64,000 nt of DNA from Aulosira sp. FACHB-615 (GCF_014698045.1 NZ_JACJSE010000016.1:80003-144002); one strand, 5' to 3'; counted from the first letter of the stretch, positions 27,201-36,099 are shown. Notes: generated from the sequence alone by a model not told the origin. Program-made: numbers and translations.

Positions 27201-27277
27201 TCTAATTTCTCGAAGGGAATCGTGGTCTGATTGCGAAAACTGGTAAAACCTTCTACTGTCAGTTCAAGTGGTCGCAT
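24260..27277 (-). CDS. sbcC: Rad50-like exonuclease subunit SbcC
   Basis: About 1005 residues from MRPLELTVEGF; ATG at 27277 has AAGGA upstream and overlaps the sbcD stop by 14 bp. The N-terminal ABC half has Walker A GPTGAGKSSLLD (about residues 33-44) and Q-loop LPQGQFDKFL. Two long coiled-coil arms flank a zinc hook, DDCPVCGG (about residues 495-502). The C-terminal half has the signature QTLSGGETFATSLSLALALS and Walker B LFIDEGFGTLD. With SbcD it opens and trims DNA ends and hairpins. It is the last gene of the nurA-herA-sbcD-sbcC operon. Confidence 0.97.
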   Translation of the reverse strand: MRPLELTVEGFTSFRNQTTIPFEKLDLFAITGPTGAGKSSLLDAMTLALYGKVARFGGKTQPKELLSQGSLRLQVSLRFLVDDIEYQVFRSWLYRAKTSQTNFKLEKRIKGDWQPLGEQRETEINTAIENILRMNFDTFTKVIFLPQGQFDKFLKSEATERREILRKLTGYQILEDMRQQAEKEANLLEGECKAIEERLKTLNLTSDVELNSWRNRYHILEQELPQLNTAIANAKTVLEAEKRLLQCLQILAERQQQLEALNKQATKISDLKRQLEQARVCDRLSAIYTSVNSARTRYHSTQTAAKNAAKALIDKESALKIQQDNLSQVQAYQAEITPQLKQREAALNAGKVYEEQRCKLSEELKRFKKILADKSNLVTEASKAVAKAEAELTEKKQILAKANNELTQYSLGGTRLEQLKQASPLLIKWEGLQKQVDSDRLKLQQIAQQLTTADDNYQSTILSLQKYLEECEQIRVKLDTVRQKNHASALRAMLHTGDDCPVCGGVYSEDHLLPQLEASQDIQALERRVRMAEQNRQKAADDKTKAATTIEELKKQETEYRQILADKEADLQAENQQITAILKIDKWDIKALQHEYKELQESNTKYQEYLSKKDKADVEFKASEQNLNFAKNKLSDTQAQHQDALSEVEHQQTQLQETVEKLSQLTDGDTYDNLSRKLEQAKHDLDERLQQADKFFRTANDEFIQAQQNDLKAREDFDLASTEKLSIETEWQTRLSLENLTEAGFEASKASPEQQNMWQGQITKYDNEKLKLETLIIQETNEIGDQITNPEIIAQHEQSVVNTEEKRKQTQDEYNNLKLWITKAEEQQAESATLQLRLSAKQEDLETYRILSKELKSDRFQEYILQNFQQELVEQATVFLKELTEHRYALKYADKKYSVEDNWSGGEPRRIQTLSGGETFATSLSLALALSERLSRGAKLGSLFIDEGFGTLDAETLQSVSSILQSLGEQDKLVGVITHVSALGEQLGTQIKVEKSPEGSRIMIN

Positions 27278-28442
27278 CTTGGTTTTCCTTAATTTCTTTG
27301 TATAGTTGCTCAAACTTCGCCACAACAGCAGAATTTGGTGTTGTCTTTAATACATCTTGAAAATAGCGTTTAAATTCTTCTACTGGATCAAAATCTTCTC
27401 TGCTTACAGATTTTTCCTGATTTGGCTTAACTTCTGGATAACTTGGCTCAATTTGCAGCACTTTGTCACCACAAATTTTGCGAATTTTGTCAGCTAATCC
27501 CATTTGAGGTGTTTGTAGCTTAATAATCACCTTGAGATAACCAGAATAATCACGCAGAGGTTCTAGTTTTTCTTCGTAATCGCTCAGTTCACATTCGACT
27601 ATCTGCAAAGGTTTTTGACAAGGAATAGATATAAATTGAGGTTTCGCGGGAGAACCTGGTTCAACATCAATCAGATAAAATCCCTTATCTTCCCCAACTT
27701 CACCAAAGTCTACTTGAATTAAAGAACCAGAATAGTATGTAGGAGCGGCAACAGGAATTTGTTGGGGTTTATGGATGTGTCCGAGAGCAATGTATTGAGC
27801 TTCAGCAGGTAGGCTTTGCCCAGCCAAGGCGTAGGTTTCTTTGGTGTGATGACGGGCTTCGGAATTGGCTAATCTCGCACCATCAATAGTGAGATGAGCC
27901 ATGAAGATATTAACGCTGTCATCTTGAAAACCGCCCGCTAAATTGTTGAGGCATTTACTTAGCCTTTCTTTGTAGTTTCCTATTTGTTCCAACTCGTTCA
28001 TTGTCCACAGATTCTCAACTGTTAACAGCCGTCTTTCCGAAGCAAAAGGCATAGCTGCAACGCGCAGTCTACCATTAGGGGTTTCCAAGCTAATCAAACC
28101 TCCCTGCTTTACATTACGAGGTTTACCTAGAATATGCACGCCAGCTAAAGATACAAGATTAGCTATGCCATCAAAACGGGAGGCGGAATCATGATTACCA
28201 GCGATCGCTATTGCGGGAATTTTGGCAGTTCGCAATCCTTCAAAAAACTGATATGCAACTCTCTCCGCCTCGGCTGGAGGGTTGGAAGTTTCAAAAATAT
28301 CACCTGCGATTAATACCGCATCAACTTCTAATTCTTTGGCTTGTCGTAAAAGTTGCTGGAGAGCAAATTCAATTTCTGGGGTACGATCCTTGCCTTTAAG
28401 ATGTCGCCCTAAATGCCAGTCAGATGTATGAATTAAACGCAA
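27264..28442 (-). CDS. sbcD: Mre11-like exonuclease subunit SbcD
   Basis: A 392-residue calcineurin-type phosphoesterase. Metal-site motifs are in order: HTSDWHLGR (about residues 5-13), LIAGDIFET, AIAGNHDSASRF, and the later histidines in FMAHLTIDGA and ALGHIHKPQ. The nuclease partner of SbcC. It starts 8 bp after the herA stop and overlaps sbcC by 14 bp, so translational coupling is likely. Confidence 0.97.
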   Translation of the reverse strand: MRLIHTSDWHLGRHLKGKDRTPEIEFALQQLLRQAKELEVDAVLIAGDIFETSNPPAEAERVAYQFFEGLRTAKIPAIAIAGNHDSASRFDGIANLVSLAGVHILGKPRNVKQGGLISLETPNGRLRVAAMPFASERRLLTVENLWTMNELEQIGNYKERLSKCLNNLAGGFQDDSVNIFMAHLTIDGARLANSEARHHTKETYALAGQSLPAEAQYIALGHIHKPQQIPVAAPTYYSGSLIQVDFGEVGEDKGFYLIDVEPGSPAKPQFISIPCQKPLQIVECELSDYEEKLEPLRDYSGYLKVIIKLQTPQMGLADKIRKICGDKVLQIEPSYPEVKPNQEKSVSREDFDPVEEFKRYFQDVLKTTPNSAVVAKFEQLYKEIKENQDATT

Positions 28443-28450
28443 GATTCCTC

Positions 28451-30217
28451 CTAAAAACGATCAAAATCAGCTTCAATACTGGCGATTTCTGCTTGGCTCA
28501 AAAACACTTCCTCTTTGCGTGTCGCATAGGCAGGGAAGGGGAAATTCACCAAAATGGGCGCAGGAACTTCTGGTTGATGCACAAACATCGTGCCAGATTT
28601 AAGAAATAAGGCTCGTTTGCGACAAGAACCAGTGAGAAAGTTGTATTCAGGGCGTTCTGCTTCTGCGGAATCTAACCTACCTACAACACGGATAGCTGCT
28701 TGCCCAACAACACGCCGTTCAACTTCTGAAGCTGTTTGCTGTGCGCCAATTAATATGATTCCCAAAGAGCGTCCTCGTTCTGCAATGTCTACCAACAAAT
28801 CTTTAATTGGGCTACGTCCATCGCGGGGGGCATATTTGTTTAACTCATCTAGGACGATAAAAACAACAGGCTCTCTTCCCTGTTTTTCTTTTTGAAAAAA
28901 TAGTTTTTGTAGTAAAACACCCACAACAAATTTTTGGGCGCGGGCGGTAAGTTTGTGGATATCAGTTACAGTTAGTTGCGTATCTGAAGCTAGTGGATTG
29001 AGTTGATAGTTAGCAAGTTCATCTGGTGATAAATCACCTCGAATTAAATGGCTAACTTCACTACTAATACCGTATAAACGCCGAATCATTGCTTCTGCGG
29101 TAGCAGGTACATTTCGCCCTAACCAACGCCTATTTTCTTCTCTATCTTCATCATTGAGCAGTTTATCTTCTAAGAAGTCGATTAAATCTCTAAAACTTTT
29201 TATTTCTGTTTTACCTTCTTCTCCAAACGCTTCTACTTCTAAATGGGCTTGGAGTTTACGCCGCCGCTTTCTATCAATCTCGTCATTTTCTTCTGCTAGT
29301 CGTGCTAATCGTTCTTCTACAGTTGTTACTAAATAAGATAAATTCCCCCTGTCTAAATCTTCGCCTGTGAACAAAAAACGAAATAGGCGATCGCGGCACA
29401 GTTCCCGAATACTCCACAAATAGACTGATATCCCTTCAGAACGTTGTTCTAAATCAGAATCAACCGTTCGGGCATCTTTTTTAGGAGCAGCACGAAAACT
29501 TGTACTTTTAAAAGGCTGTACTGGCAATTTTAAAATTTCATATTTACTTTGATTTTTGCCATTAACCGCATTACCATAGGTTTGATTAAGTTTATCTAAA
29601 AAGAATAAATCTTCGCCTTTAACATTAAAAATGAGTGCTTTTGTATTAGCTTTATAAGACCCTAAAACAGGAGAATTAAAAATAGAATATAACAAAAATA
29701 AAGCATAAGAAGTTTTAGTTGCGACTCCAGAAACACCGGAGATATTTACATGAGCGCCTTTCTCTCCATTAATAAATGAATAGTTAAAATAAGCTGCATT
29801 ACCATTATTCATAATACCAGCCGGAATCGGGGTATCCATGCTGTCAAAATATAATGCCGATGCCAGTTGCTTATCTACGGCTAGGTAAACCTTATCGCCT
29901 GGTTGAGGCGGTAAATATTCTTCGGGTTCAATTCTGGTAACTTGAACGTGAGCAGTATATGAAATATTGACAGGTAAAGTTCCCTTTTTTGCTACTAATA
30001 AAGTATCAGTATCAAACTGCGCTCCTTCGTATTGAGTGCGAACATAATCAACCACGCCATAAAAATGAACAATTCCCTCACCATCAGGGCGTTTAGTTTC
30101 CACTGCTACAACATCATCTAGGCGTAAAACTTTCTCTGTGTCTACTGCTATCCAAAATTCCAAAGGAGTAGCTTCTTGAGTACCAAGCACATAACCAATT
30201 GCTTCAGAAGATGTCAT
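28451..30217 (-). CDS. herA: HerA-type DNA translocase/helicase ATPase
   Basis: A 588-residue ATPase of the HerA-FtsK superfamily. The N-terminal 110 or so residues are a beta-rich HAS-barrel-like domain. The nucleotide-binding loop reads SGVSGVATKTS (about residues 157-167), with Thr in place of the usual Gly before Lys. Walker B is VVFIVLDELNKYAP (about 449-462), followed by LVDIAERGRSLGIILIGAQQ with the sensor and arginine-finger region typical of HerA. HerA hexamers pump DNA to NurA for end resection. It overlaps nurA by 4 bp (ATGA) and precedes sbcD by 8 bp. Confidence 0.88.
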   Translation of the reverse strand: MTSSEAIGYVLGTQEATPLEFWIAVDTEKVLRLDDVVAVETKRPDGEGIVHFYGVVDYVRTQYEGAQFDTDTLLVAKKGTLPVNISYTAHVQVTRIEPEEYLPPQPGDKVYLAVDKQLASALYFDSMDTPIPAGIMNNGNAAYFNYSFINGEKGAHVNISGVSGVATKTSYALFLLYSIFNSPVLGSYKANTKALIFNVKGEDLFFLDKLNQTYGNAVNGKNQSKYEILKLPVQPFKSTSFRAAPKKDARTVDSDLEQRSEGISVYLWSIRELCRDRLFRFLFTGEDLDRGNLSYLVTTVEERLARLAEENDEIDRKRRRKLQAHLEVEAFGEEGKTEIKSFRDLIDFLEDKLLNDEDREENRRWLGRNVPATAEAMIRRLYGISSEVSHLIRGDLSPDELANYQLNPLASDTQLTVTDIHKLTARAQKFVVGVLLQKLFFQKEKQGREPVVFIVLDELNKYAPRDGRSPIKDLLVDIAERGRSLGIILIGAQQTASEVERRVVGQAAIRVVGRLDSAEAERPEYNFLTGSCRKRALFLKSGTMFVHQPEVPAPILVNFPFPAYATRKEEVFLSQAEIASIEADFDRF

Positions 30218-31260
30218 TGATTTTTTCCAAAAGATGCTAAAAAGTTTTGTAATCGCCGCTTAATTAATGTTGCGTCACCCATACGTCTGCCTAATTCCCG
30301 TTCCAAAGCGCCAACAGGTGCAAGGTTTTGTGGTGCGCGGGGATCTCTTGATGGATGGGAAGCATAATAAGGGATTAAATGGCAAGTTTGATTTGCTATT
30401 TCTTTAGCTTTTTCTAAAGGTACTTCGCTAGATAATTCCAGCCGCACAATACCATATAAATCGTGATAACCAAGTTGTTGTGGTAAATGTTGAAAATCAC
30501 CAGATTTTAAATACCATGAATACTGTGATCTATTTTGCAATTTAATTTTAAAAATAGGTGTGCGTTGTCCTGGCGATAATTTCCATAGTAGAGCAGCATA
30601 TTTTTCAGGTAAGTATTGTCTGTGCATGGTCTTGATATAGCCCAAAGTAAAAACAGGCGATTCATTTCGCAATGAGCCATCCCGAATCACCAAAGTATCC
30701 GCATCTTTTATATCTAGTTTGCCTACTAACTCTTCTTCAGCTTTCAACATAGCTGTTTGGACAATTACTCCCCTTGCTGCTGGGGTATTGTCAAATTTAC
30801 TGTTAAATGGTTCGTATGATAATGATTTTGCTTTGCTTCCCAAAGGGCAAGGAATGGTTGTTGATACAGCTTCTTGTTCGCCACTAAAACCCACAACTCG
30901 CTGAATATCAATTTGCTTTTCTAGATAACTCGCTTTGGGGATAGTTCTATCTACTACCACAGCACCTACAGCGATTGTGCCAAATACACCATAGATTATT
31001 GTGTTGCCATTGCTACCAACAATTGCAGCATCTAGCCGTCGCCGCCCGTCGATAAATATAAGTTTATAAGGTAGCGATCGCACCTGTTCAGGTTCAAAAT
31101 TCTCCCAATCCTTAGAAGTCTCTACTGTAGGATCAACATCACTTTCTGATGGCGCAAGTTCTTCGCTGATTTGAATTGGCGGTTCATAGTCATTTCCCCA
31201 AGGTTCGAGGCGAAAGTTATGCGATCGCCAAAAGTCACTTACATCACTTTCCTCTAACAT
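30214..31260 (-). CDS. nurA: NurA-like nuclease
   Basis: A 348-residue protein matching the NurA layout: a first acidic strand KLIFIDGRRRLDAAI (about residues 87-101, catalytic Asp), a second VIRDGSLRNESPV (about 190-202), and a C-terminal YYASHPSRDPRAPQNLAPVG, with ALERELGRRMGDATLIKRRL after it. NurA is a manganese-dependent exonuclease that works with HerA. The first acidic motif is DGR rather than the common DGS. Overlap with herA by 4 bp makes a functional pair very likely. Confidence 0.82.
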   Translation of the reverse strand: MLEESDVSDFWRSHNFRLEPWGNDYEPPIQISEELAPSESDVDPTVETSKDWENFEPEQVRSLPYKLIFIDGRRRLDAAIVGSNGNTIIYGVFGTIAVGAVVVDRTIPKASYLEKQIDIQRVVGFSGEQEAVSTTIPCPLGSKAKSLSYEPFNSKFDNTPAARGVIVQTAMLKAEEELVGKLDIKDADTLVIRDGSLRNESPVFTLGYIKTMHRQYLPEKYAALLWKLSPGQRTPIFKIKLQNRSQYSWYLKSGDFQHLPQQLGYHDLYGIVRLELSSEVPLEKAKEIANQTCHLIPYYASHPSRDPRAPQNLAPVGALERELGRRMGDATLIKRRLQNFLASFGKNQ

Positions 31261-31492
31261 GACTTTTAGTTTTGCTCAGTAATTATTATGTTTTCAATAT
31301 TACTCGCAATCAACTAATAGTTGCCAATAAATTCCCACTATTCACATGTTTGACTTTCGCCCACGTTACCTTGAGACAAATTTCATACTAAGTTGCGCTC
31401 AAACAGAATATTCCTAATATTCCTATTTCCTACTCTTCACTTCCTTCGCAATTTATATCTTTGAGAGCAAGTTAACCTCACAACTTTTCGGT

Positions 31493-32278
31493 CTATTCAA
31501 GTTCCACAACCACTGGTGTATGGTCGCTGGGTTGGGTTAATTTTCTGGGGTTCACATCAATAATGCAACTTTTGGCACGCTCATATAAAACTGGTGTGAG
31601 ATAGTGATGATCAATACGCCAACCCAAGTTGCGGCGAAAGGCGGCTGTGCGATAATCCCACCAGCTATAATGTCCGCCTTCAGTAGTAAACTTACGAAAA
31701 GCATCAGCAAAGCCTAATTCCAGAATATCTCTCAAGGCTTGGCGTTCGGCTGGTGAGGACATAATATGGTTATCTGCATTTACTTTGTCGTGAATATCTA
31801 TTGATTCCAGCGCAATATTAAAGTCACCACAAATGCAAATGGCTGATTGTGACTTCAGCAAAAATTGTAAATACTCCCTTAACACAGTCAACCAGCGTAA
31901 CTTATATTCATATTTCTCGCTACCAATGGCGGAACCATTGGGTACATATAAATTTACAATCCGCATATCATCAATCACACCTGTAATTACGCGTTTCTGC
32001 TCATCCCATTCTGGTTCTAGGTGAGGCAAGATGGCTGTGAATCCTGCTGACACATCTTTTAGTGGTTGACGGGAGATGAGGGCGACACCGTTATAAGCTT
32101 TTTGTCCTGAGATGTAGAGATGGTAGCCTAATTCTACAAAGGGCGATCGCGGAAAATCGGCATCTATGACTTTTGTCTCTTGCAAACAAAGCACATCCAC
32201 AGGATTCTCACTTAACCAATAGATCACCTGTTCTAGACGAGTGCGAATTGAATTAACATTCCAAGTTACAATTTTCAT
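31493..32278 (-). CDS. xth: Exonuclease III (AP endonuclease family)
   Basis: A 261-residue enzyme of the exonuclease III/EEP family that cuts at abasic sites and trims 3' ends in base-excision repair. Motifs: IVTWNVNSIR (Asn), VLCLQETKV (Glu), YNGVALISR, NLYVPNGS, CICGDFNIAL (Asp/Asn), SWWDYRTAAFRRNLGWRIDH and the final QPSDHTPVVVEL (Asp-His). It lies 232 bp upstream of nurA on the same strand, a repair-gene neighbourhood, but the gap suggests its own transcript. Confidence 0.95.
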   Translation of the reverse strand: MKIVTWNVNSIRTRLEQVIYWLSENPVDVLCLQETKVIDADFPRSPFVELGYHLYISGQKAYNGVALISRQPLKDVSAGFTAILPHLEPEWDEQKRVITGVIDDMRIVNLYVPNGSAIGSEKYEYKLRWLTVLREYLQFLLKSQSAICICGDFNIALESIDIHDKVNADNHIMSSPAERQALRDILELGFADAFRKFTTEGGHYSWWDYRTAAFRRNLGWRIDHHYLTPVLYERAKSCIIDVNPRKLTQPSDHTPVVVELE

Positions 32279-32738
32279 TTAGCTATTTATCGAAATTAAT
32301 GCCTAAGATTCCCAGTTAACAAAATTTTAGTATTATTTAATCTTTATGTTAATGATCCTCGCAACTGCCGATTTTTAAACAGATTGTGACTCTGAGAAAA
32401 TTGATCCCGTCCGGGATTTTTAGTATTTATGGCTACAAAATATAGTTTTTTGTAAGTTCCGCTACAAAATATTCAGACTAATTCTGATTCTCAAGGTAGA
32501 TGAAAATCAAGGAAGGTGAGCTATATTTTAAAGGTGTAGACACTAAGTGACTACAACCTGTAAATAGTCTTAAATTTAGCGGACGACAGAGACGTTACTG
32601 TTAACTAATGTTGCACTCTTAAAGGTCAGTTAAGTTAATTGAAATCTTAAAAGAGTCAGTAAAAATGCTTTGTCTGCAAGAAAAGATTTTAATAATCTTT
32701 ATAGCAAGACTTTCTGACAGCCTAAACCAAAACAATTT
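32279..32738. other. 460-bp intergenic region, nothing coding seen
   Basis: AT-rich sequence between exonuclease III and a decayed glycosyltransferase. I see no ORF, strong hairpin or repeat. It probably contained the promoter of the dead gene. Confidence 0.4.
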
Positions 32739-33168
32739 ATGACAATCGCTCAGGTAGCCCCTTTAGGGAACGAGTTCCACCTCCAAATTATGGAGGAATT
32801 GAACTGGTAGTGAGTCGCTTGACCGATGAATTAGTGCATCGTGGCCATAAAGTAACTTTGTTTGCTTCTGGTGATTCACAAACTCTGGCTTGTTTAGGAG
32901 CAATTCATCCACAGGCTTTACGTTTAGACATTAATGTCCAAGAGTATGCAGTGTATGAAATGTTAGAACAGCGCCAAGCTGCGGAATTCGACATCATTCA
33001 TTCTCATGTAGGAATTGGGGCATTACCCTTAGCGAGTTTGGTTACAACGCCCAGTGTGCATCCTCAGCACGGCAATTTTACAAAGGATGACTTAACGTCT
33101 ACAGTCACCACTATAAGTAAGCTTACGTCAGTATGAGTAACGCTCAATGGCAAATTAATTTAAATTAG
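32739..33168 (+). pseudogene. Decayed GT4-type glycosyltransferase, N-terminal part
   Basis: The reading starts MTIAQVAPL and shifts frame at about 32766. Adding one T there restores the family motif APLWERVPPPNYGGIELVVS. The frame then runs well through RLTDELVHRGHKVTLFASGD and FDIIHSHVGIG to about 33110, where it drifts to a stop at 33136, while the expected YVSMSNAQ appears in another frame at 33124-33147, ending at a stop at 33168. The C-terminal nucleotide-sugar domain is absent. At least two frameshifts plus truncation make this a clear pseudogene. Confidence 0.88.
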
Positions 33169-33391
33169 CTTGTCACAGTTGATCACGGAATTTTGCTTGC
33201 AGATTATCCGTTGATACCAAAAAATTGAGTCTTACTAAAATGGTTGATGGCTACGAAACAGCCTACAAAAAAATTATAAAAAATCGCATCAACCTCAACG
33301 GTTAAATCCATACCGCTCAAGGGCGGTAATAATTTACAACCTTTTTACCTGCATTTAATCATCAATCTTATTTTTTAAGGAGGACATTGGA

Positions 33392-33577
33392 ATGAGTATG
33401 CGAGCCAACACTTGCCCCTGTTGCGGTGGTTCCCTACTGCGTCATGTCCGTCATGCTGAACTATATTGGTTTTGCCTGTCGTGCCGACAAGAAGTACCAC
33501 TGTTAACAATTAATCGTTTAAATAATGGAGAAACCCGGAATACAGGAGTGCTGACTCAGCCAAAGATCAACACTTAA
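33392..33577 (+). CDS. Small zinc-ribbon protein
   Basis: A 61-residue protein with two CxxC knuckles, TCPCCGG (about residues 7-13) and FCLSCR (about 27-32), a classic zinc ribbon. A strong AAGGAGG lies 8 nt before the ATG, so expression is likely. Possibly an accessory of a larger complex or a small regulator; no function is known to me. Confidence 0.8.
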   Translation: MSMRANTCPCCGGSLLRHVRHAELYWFCLSCRQEVPLLTINRLNNGETRNTGVLTQPKINT

Positions 33578-33692
33578 GTCTGGTTTTATCCAATAAGATG
33601 ATTGTTCAAGAGGGATGTAAGGGCTTTGCTGTGAGCATCGGCCGAAGGATGTTCTTATGCAAAACCTTGACATCCTATATCCTTTATTCAAC

Positions 33693-33818
33693 AGGACTTA
33701 CGCACCAAGATTGTCTATGAAGATTGGGTGTAAGGGTGTGTGGCGTATAGGTTTTAGATAAATACACCCCTATACCCTCGCCAAAACCCTTGATTTTTCG
33801 GTTTTATGTGTAAGTCCT
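33693..33818. mobile_element. MITE-like element, AGGACTTACGCA ends
   Basis: 126 bp starting AGGACTTACGCACCAAGATT and ending GTGTAAGTCCT, with the interior words TTGTCTATGAAGATTGGGTG and CCTTGATTTTTCGG shared with the element at 18345-18478. No ORF. Confidence 0.6.
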
Positions 33819-33849
33819 ATTCAAGTTTCAGATATTGCCCACCTTAAGG

Positions 33850-34034
33850 TTGTTGAGCATGGTATAACCTAGGGTGGGCATTTGCTTATATCCTCATTTC
33901 TACGTTATGGTATGGCTCACCCTACGGCTACGGAGATGGTATAAGGAGGGGTGGGCAATGTGATGAATTTGCTCATATCCTAATTTTTACGTTGTGGCAT
34001 TATCCAGCCTACGGTTATTGAGAATGGTGCAAGA
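33850..34034. repeat. Degenerate duplication of about 85 bp
   Basis: Two diverged copies of a unit containing GGGTGGGCA, TTTGCTTATATCCT / TTTGCTCATATCCT, TTCTACGTTATGG / TTTTACGTTGTGG and CCTACGG occupy the space upstream of the PP2C gene, with a third partial copy before them. Confidence 0.5.
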
Positions 34035-34042
34035 TATCATTT

Positions 34043-35995
34043 ATGATAATTTCTACTCAACGAGTAATTTATTGTCTAAATCCAACATGCGATCGCCCAA
34101 TTAACCCACTTGGAGAACGCATTTGTAGTAATTGTCAAACTCCTTTAGTTCACCGTTACCTCTGGGCGACTGGTAATTTTGGCGCTAACATCTCCCCAGA
34201 AACGCAAGTTGCAGAAAGATATGAGGTTATTCAACCGCAAATCTGGCTAGATACGCAACCAGGACTACCACCAGAAACATTACAAGATTTACCTCAAGTA
34301 ATTATTCCTTATTTAAAACTGTATCAACAGCATTTACATCTGCCCCAAGTTTATGGCTTTGTTCCGGCTGAGGAAGATGCAGAAGATATTCTGTTGTTAG
34401 AAAATGCGCCTATAGATGCAACAGGTAACTTATACCCCAGCATCACTGATGGTTGGGAACAAGCCACCGCCGTCAGACAAGTTTATTGGTTATGGCAAAT
34501 TCTCCAACTTTGGCAACCTTTAGCAGAACAAGGCGTTGAGCAAAGTTTACTGATTCCCCATAACTTGCGCGTTCAAGGCTGGTGTGTGCGTCTTGTAGAA
34601 CTTTATCCAGCCCAAAGCGAAAAACCCAGCTTACGTGATTTAGCTCAATCTTGGCAACCTTGGATAGCATTGGCACAGCCACAAGTAGCGGAATCATTAC
34701 AAAATATAGTTGAGCAGATGTGCGATCGCACAGTCAATCTAGAAAATATCACTAGTCAACTGAATACGCTCTTACTTTCAGCCGCCGGCGAACTACCACT
34801 CAGCCTGCAAGTAGCCGGCACAACCGATATCGGCACAGAACCCACCCAAAACGAAGACACTTGCTACCCCAACACCAATGAACCCTATGACCCCCTCATC
34901 CCGCGCTTATCAATGGTTTGTGATGGGATTGGTGGGCATCAAGGTGGTGAAGTAGCCAGCCAAATGGCGGTACAATCTTTAAAATTGCAAATCCGTGCCT
35001 TATTAACAGAAGTCAGCGAACAAATTGAACCTGTAGCACCCAAACTATTGCAAGAACAGCTAGAAGCCAGCTTGCGGGTAGTGAATAATTTAATTTGTTC
35101 CCGGAACGATGAACAAAAACGCCAAGGTAGAGAACGTATGGCGACAACCTTGGTGATGGCACTGCAATTACCCCAACCAATAGTAACAATTTCAGGATGG
35201 CGATCGGACAATGCCCATGAACTTTACTTAGCCAACATTGGTGATAGTCGCGCTTACTGGATAACTCGTAATTACTGTCAATTACTCACAGTCGATGATG
35301 ATGTGGCTTGGCGAGAAGTCCGCTACGGGAGGAGTTTGTATCGACAAGCACTCCAGAGATTAGATGCAACCGCTTTGACTCAAGCATTGGGTACAAAAGA
35401 AGCAGACTTTTTGCGAGTAACAATTCAAAGATTCATCATCGATGAAGAAGGTTTATTACTACTGTGTTCTGATGGTTTAAGTGATAATGATTGGGTAGAA
35501 CACGCTTGGCAAGATTTTGCCATACCTGTATTATCTGGTGAACTTTCCCTGACAGAAGCTGTAGAAAATTTAATTCATCTTGCCAATCAAAAAAATGGTC
35601 ATGATAATACATCAGTGGTTCTCACCCTTTGCCGACTTGCTAAAGAATACTTAGTACCAGTCACTTCATCATCGCCACAAGTGGAAGTAGAGATTGTTGA
35701 AACAGAAATTCCCGAACTAGACGAACCCGAACCAACTTTAACAGAAAGTTCCCAAGCCTTATTAGACTTAGACTTGACAGCAGAACCAATACCTGAACCA
35801 ATTCCCACACCAGTCAAGAAACCTCGTCGGCGGAAAAAGCCTCCTGTAGCAAAGGGAAGATTATTAGCCTTGTTGGTAGTTGGCGGTACAACTCTGGGAT
35901 TATTACTTTTTTGGTTACTCAGTCCCCAGACATTCCAGCAAGCTTGTCAAAAATTACCCCAACCAATGCAGTCAATTTGTCCACAAAAGAAGTAA
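34043..35995 (+). CDS. PP2C-type Ser/Thr phosphatase with zinc ribbon and membrane tail
   Basis: A 650-residue protein. The N-terminus has a four-Cys zinc ribbon (YCLNPTCDRP ... RICSNCQTP). Residues about 60-250 resemble a kinase-like pseudo-domain without clear catalytic motifs. The PP2C domain (about 265-535) has all main metal motifs: PTQNEDTCYP, MVCDGIGGHQGGE, LANIGDSRAYW, LLLCSDGLSDN and GHDNTSVVL. An acidic Pro-rich linker and basic patch (KKPRRRKKPP) lead into a transmembrane helix (LLALLVVGGTTLGLLLFWLL) and a short tail. A membrane-tethered regulator reversing Ser/Thr phosphorylation; substrate unknown. Confidence 0.9.
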   Translation: MIISTQRVIYCLNPTCDRPINPLGERICSNCQTPLVHRYLWATGNFGANISPETQVAERYEVIQPQIWLDTQPGLPPETLQDLPQVIIPYLKLYQQHLHLPQVYGFVPAEEDAEDILLLENAPIDATGNLYPSITDGWEQATAVRQVYWLWQILQLWQPLAEQGVEQSLLIPHNLRVQGWCVRLVELYPAQSEKPSLRDLAQSWQPWIALAQPQVAESLQNIVEQMCDRTVNLENITSQLNTLLLSAAGELPLSLQVAGTTDIGTEPTQNEDTCYPNTNEPYDPLIPRLSMVCDGIGGHQGGEVASQMAVQSLKLQIRALLTEVSEQIEPVAPKLLQEQLEASLRVVNNLICSRNDEQKRQGRERMATTLVMALQLPQPIVTISGWRSDNAHELYLANIGDSRAYWITRNYCQLLTVDDDVAWREVRYGRSLYRQALQRLDATALTQALGTKEADFLRVTIQRFIIDEEGLLLLCSDGLSDNDWVEHAWQDFAIPVLSGELSLTEAVENLIHLANQKNGHDNTSVVLTLCRLAKEYLVPVTSSSPQVEVEIVETEIPELDEPEPTLTESSQALLDLDLTAEPIPEPIPTPVKKPRRRKKPPVAKGRLLALLVVGGTTLGLLLFWLLSPQTFQQACQKLPQPMQSICPQKK

Positions 35996-36040
35996 GCAAA
36001 ACCTTGACAGCGTTTATTGATGAAGATGCAACTTATCAGT

Positions 36041-36076
36041 AGTTGTAGAGACGTTGTATACAACGTCTCTACAACT
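36041..36076. terminator. Perfect 36-bp palindrome downstream of the PP2C gene
   Basis: AGTTGTAGAGACGTTGTA followed immediately by its exact reverse complement, 45 bp after the PP2C stop. As RNA this is a strong hairpin, but no T-run follows. It may be a transcription end point or a dispersed palindromic repeat. Confidence 0.5.
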
Positions 36077-36099
36077 AGGTATCAATGTCAACAACTCGC

